Source of the DNA: an uncultured Gemmatimonadota bacterium
GTDB taxonomy: Bacteria; Gemmatimonadota; Gemmatimonadetes; Longimicrobiales; Longimicrobiaceae
Assembly (NCBI GenBank): GCA_902805735.1
Contig: CADCTW010000230.1
Coordinates: 1-64,000 of the forward strand
Direction of reading: 5' to 3'
DNA: 64,000 nucleotides
Shown: positions 58,789 to 64,000 of the stretch, piece after piece
Numbering within the stretch: the stretch's first letter is position 1
Layout of the letters: the number at the start of each line of letters is the position of its first letter
Made by a program: the position numbers and the translations under genes
Notes under the pieces: model-generated
Seen by the model: the letters and a program-made list of their open reading frames with translations, nothing else
Database searches by the model: none
What the model was told of the DNA's origin: nothing

Positions 58789-61164
58789 ATGAATCCGCAC
58801 GCTCTCAACGTCCTGGAATACAGGGACGCGCTGGACATCGTGGCGCGCTACGCGTCGTCTTCGCTCGGCGGGGACGCGGTGCGCGCGCTGGAGCCCTCGG
58901 CCGACCTGGGGTGGATCGAGCCGGAGCTGGCGCGTGTGGACCAGATGCGCGGCTTCCTCCGCGGCGACTCGGGGTGGTACATCCCCGCCATCCCCGACGT
59001 GCGCGACCCGTTGCGCAAGCTGCGCGTGGAGGGCTCCGTCCTGGACGGCACGCAGCTCCGCGACGTGGCCACGCTGCTGGCCTCGTCGCGGGTGACGCGG
59101 CGGGCCTTCCAGGGCCAGGCGGCCAGCTTCCCGCTGCTGGCGATGATGGCGTCCGCGCTGGTGGAGGCGGAGAAGGAGGAGGCCGAGATCGGGCGGACGG
59201 TGGACGAGAACGGCCACGTCCGCGACGAGGCCTCACCCGTCCTCTACCGCACGCGGCGCGAGATCAAGAGCGCGCGCAACCGGCTGGTGGAGCGGCTTGC
59301 GTCCTACGTGTCGTCGCTCCCCGCGCACTACCAGGTGCCGGACGCGTCGGTGACGGTGCGCGAAGGGCGCTTCGTGATCCCCATCCGCCGCGAGGGGCGC
59401 GGCGAGGTGGGCGGGATCGTGCACGACGAGAGCGGCACGGGCGCCACCCTGTTCGTGGAGCCGCCCGTCGCCGTGGAGATGATGAACCGCCTGCGCGAGC
59501 TGGAAGCCACGGAGCAGCGCGAGGTCACGCGCATCCTGCGCGAGCTCTCCGCGCGGCTGCGGCCGTACCAGCCGGAGCTGCTGGCGACGCTGGACGCCAT
59601 GGTGGCGCTGGACTCGGTGTACGCGCGGGCCCGCTACGCCATCAAGAGCGACGGGCACGTGCCGCGCCTGCTTCCCGCGGGCACGGAGGAGTACGAGGTG
59701 GTGAACGGCTACCACCCCGTGCTCCAGGCCCGCAACGCCACGGTCGTCCCCTTCCACCTGCGCATGGAGCCGGGGGAGCGCACGCTGCTCATCTCCGGCC
59801 CCAACACGGGCGGCAAGACGGTGCTGCTGAAGGCGATCGGGCTGATCTCGCTGCTGGCGCAGAGCGGGATCGTGCCCCCGGTGGGGCCGCGCTCCACGCT
59901 CCCCATCTTCCGGCAGGTCTTCGCGGACATCGGCGACGAGCAGAGCATCGAGGCCTCGCTCTCCACCTTCTCCGCGCACCTCAAGAACCTGCGCGAGGCG
60001 ATGGACGGCGCCGACTGGGAGTCGCTGGTGCTGACCGACGAGATCGGGAGCGGGACGGACCCGGTGGAGGGCGGCGCCCTGGCCCGCGCCATCCTGATCG
60101 AGCTCACCCGCCGCGCGTCCTTCACCGTCGCGACCACGCACCTGGGCCAGCTCAAGCTGCTGGCCACGGAGGAGCGCGGGGTGGTGAACGCGTCTCTGCA
60201 GTTCGACGCGGAGCGGCTGCAGCCCACCTATCGCCTGGTGAAGGGGATCCCCGGCCGCTCCTACGGCCTGGCCATCGCGCGGCGGCTGGGGATGGCGCAG
60301 TCGGTGCTGGAGCACGCGGAGTCCGCGCTGCCGCAGGGCGAGCGCGACGTGGCCCGCCTGCTGCTGGACCTGGAGGCGAAGGAGCAGCGCCTCTCCGACT
60401 CCACGATGGCGCTGGAGCGGCAGCTCGCGGAGACGCGGGCGCTGCAGGAGAAGCTGGAGGAGCGGGAGCGCGGGCTGAAGGAAAAGGAGCGCGACGCCGA
60501 GCGCCGCGCGCGGCAGCAGGCGCGCGACCTCCTCCTCCGCTCCCGCGCGGAGGTGGAGGCGGCGATCCAGGAGGTGCGCGGCGCCGCCGACGCCGCGCTG
60601 CTCGACGAGGCCGCCCGCGCCGCCCGCCGCCGCGTGGAGGAGGCCGCCTCCCGCCAGCGCGAGCGCGTGCCGAAGGAGCGCAAGCAGCCCCCGGCGTCGG
60701 CCCCGCGGCGCGACGAGGTGGCGCTGGAGGCCGGGGTGCGGGTGCGCATCGCGTCGCTGGGCCGCACGGGCACGGTGATCGAGGTGCGCGACGGCAAGGC
60801 GCTGGTGGAGGCGGGCTCCATCCGCATCCTCCTCCCCCACGATGACCTTTCGCCGCTCCCCGCGGGCGACCAGGGGCGCGAGAAGAAGGCGTCCAGCGCC
60901 TCCTACGTGCACAGCGCCGAGGCGCACCCGGAGGTGGACCTGCGCGGGATGCGCGTGGACGAGGTGGGGACCATGCTGGCGCGCGCCGTGGACGACGCGA
61001 TCATGGCCGGCCTCCCATCGTTCCGCATCATCCACGGCAAGGGCACCGGCGCCCTGCGCGCGCACGTCCGCGACCTCATCAAGAACGACCGCCGCATTCT
61101 CACCTCCCGCGAGGGCGAGCGGTACGAAGGCGGCACGGGCGTGACGGTAGTGGAGTTCGCGTGA
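58789..61164 (+). CDS. mutS2: Endonuclease MutS2 with Smr domain
   Basis: 791 residues. MNPHALNVLEYRDALDIV at the start, clamp/lever regions, Walker A SGPNTGGKTVLLKAI, Walker B TDEIGSGTDPVEGG, a long coiled coil (about 510-640), and a C-terminal Smr nuclease domain with EVDLRGMRVDEVG and IIHGKGTGALR. Linked to recombination suppression and, in other bacteria, collided-ribosome rescue. ATG 58789 matches the family's usual first residues; TTG 58762 is the alternative. Confidence 0.94.
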   Translation: MNPHALNVLEYRDALDIVARYASSSLGGDAVRALEPSADLGWIEPELARVDQMRGFLRGDSGWYIPAIPDVRDPLRKLRVEGSVLDGTQLRDVATLLASSRVTRRAFQGQAASFPLLAMMASALVEAEKEEAEIGRTVDENGHVRDEASPVLYRTRREIKSARNRLVERLASYVSSLPAHYQVPDASVTVREGRFVIPIRREGRGEVGGIVHDESGTGATLFVEPPVAVEMMNRLRELEATEQREVTRILRELSARLRPYQPELLATLDAMVALDSVYARARYAIKSDGHVPRLLPAGTEEYEVVNGYHPVLQARNATVVPFHLRMEPGERTLLISGPNTGGKTVLLKAIGLISLLAQSGIVPPVGPRSTLPIFRQVFADIGDEQSIEASLSTFSAHLKNLREAMDGADWESLVLTDEIGSGTDPVEGGALARAILIELTRRASFTVATTHLGQLKLLATEERGVVNASLQFDAERLQPTYRLVKGIPGRSYGLAIARRLGMAQSVLEHAESALPQGERDVARLLLDLEAKEQRLSDSTMALERQLAETRALQEKLEERERGLKEKERDAERRARQQARDLLLRSRAEVEAAIQEVRGAADAALLDEAARAARRRVEEAASRQRERVPKERKQPPASAPRRDEVALEAGVRVRIASLGRTGTVIEVRDGKALVEAGSIRILLPHDDLSPLPAGDQGREKKASSASYVHSAEAHPEVDLRGMRVDEVGTMLARAVDDAIMAGLPSFRIIHGKGTGALRAHVRDLIKNDRRILTSREGERYEGGTGVTVVEFA

Positions 61165-61517
61165 GGCGGGCCCTCACCCGGCAGCTTACGGCTGCCACCC
61201 TCTCCCAGTAACTGCCCTGGGAGAGGGGACTAAGTCGTGTGCGGCGAGCGGCGGCCCAGTGCGCCGAAAGGCCGGGCGCGATGGATCGCGTCCCTACGAA
61301 GCCGGTCGCGGCGAGCCGGGGTGATGCCCGTTCGTGGTAGAGGCGCGTGGAGGAAACGGCGGCCCGGAGGAGTTGCCGTCTCTGAGCCACTTCGTGAGTC
61401 CCGCTGTTCGCAACCAGCGGGCGCGCCGGCCCAAGCCGTAACCGCACGGAAGTAGTCCCCTCTCCCATGGGGTTTATGGGAGAGGGTGGCAGCTGTAAGC
61501 TGCCGGGTGAGGGCGTC
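61165..61517. repeat. MITE-like element with 38-bp terminal inverted repeats
   Basis: Arms 61170-61207 (GCCCTCACCCGGCAGCTTAC at its start) and 61477-61514 are complementary with one mismatch. The ends carry the same CTGGGAGAGGGGACTA hairpins as the element at 25773; the interior is longer and includes GCGCGATGGATCGCGTCCC. No ORF of its own. It begins directly behind the mutS2 stop codon. Confidence 0.85.
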
Positions 61518-61520
61518 TCC

Positions 61521-61536
61521 GTTCCCCGTTCCCCAG
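61521..61536 (+). repeat. Two GTTCCCC heptamers before dnaG
   Basis: GTTCCCCGTTCCCC followed by AG, about 13 nt before the dnaG GTG; same unit as the pheT upstream repeat. Confidence 0.6.
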
Positions 61537-61548
61537 GCTTGTTGGACA

Positions 61549-63408
61549 GTGCCGATCCCGGATCACCTCGTCGAACAGGTCCGACAGCAGGCGGACCTCG
61601 TGGAGATCGTCTCGGAGCACACGCGCCTCAAGCGCTCCGGGAGGACCTTCCGGGGGCCGTGCCCGCTGCATGGCGGGGAGGGGCCCAACTTCTCGGTGGA
61701 TCCGGCGAAAGGGTTCTACAAGTGCTTCGTGTGCGGGGAAGGCGGCACGGTCTACACCTTCCTGATGAAGCACCTGGGGATGAGCTATCCCGAGGCGATC
61801 CGCTCCGTGGCGGAGCGGGTGGGGATCGAGATCCCCGACGAGCGCGAGCGGCGGCAGGAGATGGACCCCAACCAGCCGCTGTACGAGGTCAACACCTTCG
61901 CGGCGGACTGGTTCCAGAAACGCCTCTGGGAAGACGACCGCGGCAAGACCGCGCGCGAGTACCTGGAGCGGCGCGGGATCAGCCGCGAGACGGCGGAGCG
62001 CTTCGGGCTGGGGTGGGCGCCCGAGGAGTGGACGGCGCTGGGCGACGCCGCCCGCAAGCACGGCATCGACAACGGCCGCCTCCTGGCGCTGGGGCTCGCC
62101 AAGGAGTCCAGGAACGCGCGTGACCCGTACGACGCCTTCCGCGGACGCATCATCTTCCCCATCGAGGACCTGGGCGGGCGCGTGGTGGCGTTCGGGGGGC
62201 GCATCCTGGGAGAGGCGGACGAGCGGACGCCCAAGTACCTCAACTCGCCCGAAACGCCCGTCTACCACAAGGGCAGCGTCCTGTACGGCCTGGGATGGAG
62301 CCGCGGCGCCATCCGCAAGGAAGAGGCGGTGCTGGTGGTGGAAGGGTACATGGACTACGTGTCGCTCGCCTCGCACGGGGTCGGCAACGCCGTGGCGCCG
62401 CTGGGCACGGCCATGACGCAGGACCAGGCCGAGCTGATCGCGCGCTACGCGCCGCGCGCAATCCTCCTCTACGACAGCGACAAGGCCGGCCTCAAGGCCA
62501 CCTTTCGCACGGGCGACGAGCTGCTGCGCGCCGGCGTGGAGGTGCTCGTCGCCACGCTCCCCGAGGGCGAGGACCCGGACTCGCTGGTGCGCGACAAGGG
62601 GCAGGCCGCCCTGCGCCGCTTCCTGGACGACGCGGTGGACGTGCTGGAGCGCAAGATCCAGATCCTGGAGCGCAAGGACTTCTTCTCCAGCATCAAGGGG
62701 ACGCGCCAGGCCATCGACGCCCTCCTCCCCACCGTGCGCGCCGCCTCGGACGAGCTGGTGCGGGGGATGTACATCGGCCGCATCGCCGAGAAGACCAGCG
62801 TCCCCCGCGAGACGCTGGAGCGCGAGGTGGGGAGCGCGCGGGACACCCGGCCGCCCGGCGTGCCGGAGCGCCGCCGCCGCGACGAGGGGCGCCGCGCCGA
62901 CGACTTCGTGCCGCCGCCCGCCAAGGCGGACATCCGCACCAACGCGGAGCGCTCGCTCCTCCTGCTGATGGTGCACGACGAGCGCTGGGTGGAGGAGGCG
63001 ATCAAGCACGTGGAGCCGGGCATCCTCTCGTTTCCCCTCTACCGCGCCCTCTACCAGGGCCTGCTGGACGTGGAGGGCCAGCGCGACGCGGAGGGGGAGT
63101 GGCTCACCCGCTTCGCCCCCGAGGTGCTGCCGCTGCTGGAGGAGCTGCGCGGCGACCCAGAGGTCGCCACGATGGTGCCGGCCGAGGCGTTCTTCCGGGG
63201 CAGTGTGGCGCAGATCTTGGAGCGCGCCCACCTGGAGCGCCTCGCGGACCTCAACCGGCAGCTCAACATCGCCAGCCCCGAGCAGCAGATGATGCTGCTG
63301 CGCGAAAAGGCGGACCTGGTGAAGTCGATGCGCGAAAACGGGTACCTGCGCAGGCCCGGCTACCTGCAGACGCTCACGCAGAAGGCGTCGCCGTACCGTT
63401 CCGATTAG
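61549..63408 (+). CDS. dnaG: DNA primase
   Basis: 619 residues. CHC2 zinc finger (CPLHGGEGPNFSVDPAKGFY then KCFVCGEGG), TOPRIM domain with AVLVVEGYMDYVSLA and LLYDSDKAGLKA, and a C-terminal helicase-interaction region (SLLLLMVHDERWVEEAIKHV). Makes RNA primers for replication. GTG 61549 (PIPDHLVEQVRQQADLVEIV follows) is chosen because it is where family-like sequence begins; the ribosome-binding site is weak and the upstream DNA belongs to an inverted-repeat element. Confidence 0.94.
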   Translation: MPIPDHLVEQVRQQADLVEIVSEHTRLKRSGRTFRGPCPLHGGEGPNFSVDPAKGFYKCFVCGEGGTVYTFLMKHLGMSYPEAIRSVAERVGIEIPDERERRQEMDPNQPLYEVNTFAADWFQKRLWEDDRGKTAREYLERRGISRETAERFGLGWAPEEWTALGDAARKHGIDNGRLLALGLAKESRNARDPYDAFRGRIIFPIEDLGGRVVAFGGRILGEADERTPKYLNSPETPVYHKGSVLYGLGWSRGAIRKEEAVLVVEGYMDYVSLASHGVGNAVAPLGTAMTQDQAELIARYAPRAILLYDSDKAGLKATFRTGDELLRAGVEVLVATLPEGEDPDSLVRDKGQAALRRFLDDAVDVLERKIQILERKDFFSSIKGTRQAIDALLPTVRAASDELVRGMYIGRIAEKTSVPRETLEREVGSARDTRPPGVPERRRRDEGRRADDFVPPPAKADIRTNAERSLLLLMVHDERWVEEAIKHVEPGILSFPLYRALYQGLLDVEGQRDAEGEWLTRFAPEVLPLLEELRGDPEVATMVPAEAFFRGSVAQILERAHLERLADLNRQLNIASPEQQMMLLREKADLVKSMRENGYLRRPGYLQTLTQKASPYRSD

Positions 63409-63410
63409 GC

Positions 63411-63436
63411 CTCACACGGAGGCACGGAGACACAGA
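63411..63436 (+). repeat. Copy of the dispersed CACAGAGG-type repeat
   Basis: CTCACACGGAGGCACGGAGA followed by CACAGA, between dnaG and the next gene, ending just before its AAGGAGG ribosome-binding site. Confidence 0.8.
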
Positions 63437-63446
63437 AGGAGGACGC

Positions 63447-64000
63447 ATGAAGCTGGATGACCTGGAGACGCCGGCGGCGCTGGTGGATGTGGGGCGCATG
63501 CGGGCCAACCTGCGGCGCGCGGCTGAGTACTGCCGGGCGCACGGGCTGGCGTGGCGGCCGCACGCCAAGACGCACAAGACCCCCGAGCTGGCGGCGGAGC
63601 AGATGCGGCTGGGCGCCACGGGCGTCACCGTGGCCACGCCGCGCGAGGCGGAGGTGATGGCGTCCACGGTCGACGACATCCTCCTCGCGTACCCGCCCTT
63701 CGGTGCCAGCAAGATCGAGCGGCTGATGCGCCTGCCGGAGTACGTCCGCCTCACCGTGGGGCTGGACTCGGCGGAGGCGCTGGATGCGCTGGCCGCGGCG
63801 GCGCGGCGGGCGGGGCGCAGCGTGGGCGTGCTGGTGGAGCTGGACGCGGGGATGGGGCGCGTGGGGCTCGGCTCGCCCGAGCACGCAGTGGAGCTGGCGC
63901 GGCGCGCGGCGCAGACGGAGGGGGTGGAGTACCGGGGGATCATGTTCTACCCGGGCCACATCCGCGGTCCCGTGGCCGAGCAGGATGCCGCCCTCGCCAC
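63447..64000 (+). CDS. DSD1/D-threonine aldolase-like PLP enzyme (5' part)
   Basis: The first 184 codons of a gene cut by the window end. LETPAALVDVGRMRANLRRA and RPHAKTHKTPELAAEQM (PLP lysine in HAKTHK) are typical of the alanine-racemase-fold family of D-threonine aldolases and D-serine dehydratases; VELDAGMGRVGLGS and FYPGHIRGP agree. Probably degrades or interconverts a D-hydroxy amino acid. ATG 63447 follows AAGGAGG at 5 nt, an excellent site. Confidence 0.85.
   Translation, partial: MKLDDLETPAALVDVGRMRANLRRAAEYCRAHGLAWRPHAKTHKTPELAAEQMRLGATGVTVATPREAEVMASTVDDILLAYPPFGASKIERLMRLPEYVRLTVGLDSAEALDALAAAARRAGRSVGVLVELDAGMGRVGLGSPEHAVELARRAAQTEGVEYRGIMFYPGHIRGPVAEQDAALA

Overview
The window is GC-rich (about 70 percent) chromosomal DNA from a bacterium with densely packed, often overlapping genes. 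The housekeeping gene order (thrS-infC-rpmI-rplT-pheS-pheT-zapA-rny-ymdB-folD-xseA, then xseB-ispA-dxs-nadK-mutS2-dnaG), the many GTG/TTG starts and several dispersed intergenic repeat families would fit a Gemmatimonadota relative such as Longimicrobiaceae. This assignment rests on recall and style, not on a database search. No rRNA, tRNA or CRISPR array was found.

Layout. (1) 1-3175: the start of an exported protein, a small protein, a tail-fibre-like gene with two single-base frameshifts, a strong hairpin terminator and a decayed transposase. (2) 3180-23282, all on the minus strand: a cell-surface polysaccharide locus read from right to left. It contains a nucleotidyltransferase, an alkaline-phosphatase-fold enzyme, two GT4 glycosyltransferases, two polytopic membrane proteins, a Wzz/BY-kinase-like protein lacking key nucleotide-binding residues, a Gfo/Idh oxidoreductase, two hexapeptide acyltransferases, an NAD-sugar epimerase, a DegT aminotransferase, an AsnB-type amidotransferase, a GNAT/FemAB-like protein, a methyltransferase and a GH43-like beta-propeller. 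Oxidoreductase + aminotransferase + acetyltransferase is the WlbA/WlbC/WlbB (WbpB/WbpE/WbpD) set for a 2,3-diacetamido uronic acid. (3) 23629-37181, plus strand: translation and RNA genes. infC appears to start at ATC and is preceded by a consensus promoter and a leader terminator. (4) 37223-52509, minus strand: a 15.3-kb island of six genes (ComEC-like metallo-beta-lactamase fold protein, 1600-aa DUF6603-type giant, 773-aa and 1228-aa unknowns, two tail-fibre-like proteins with a shared N-terminal half). It sits exactly between xseA and xseB. (5) 53175-64000, plus strand: xseB-ispA, a minus-strand PIN-domain pair, dxs-nadK, mutS2, dnaG and the start of a DSD1/D-threonine-aldolase-type gene.

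The main candidate for an undescribed system is the DUF6603 island: large, beta-rich, unlike known pathways, organised as one operon and inserted into a housekeeping gene string. The other notable layer is non-coding: a dispersed CACAGAGG-type repeat (14 copies counted), elements with terminal inverted repeats lying directly behind stop codons, and tandem arrays beside the aminotransferase and epimerase genes, one of which repeats the epimerase's own 3' end.
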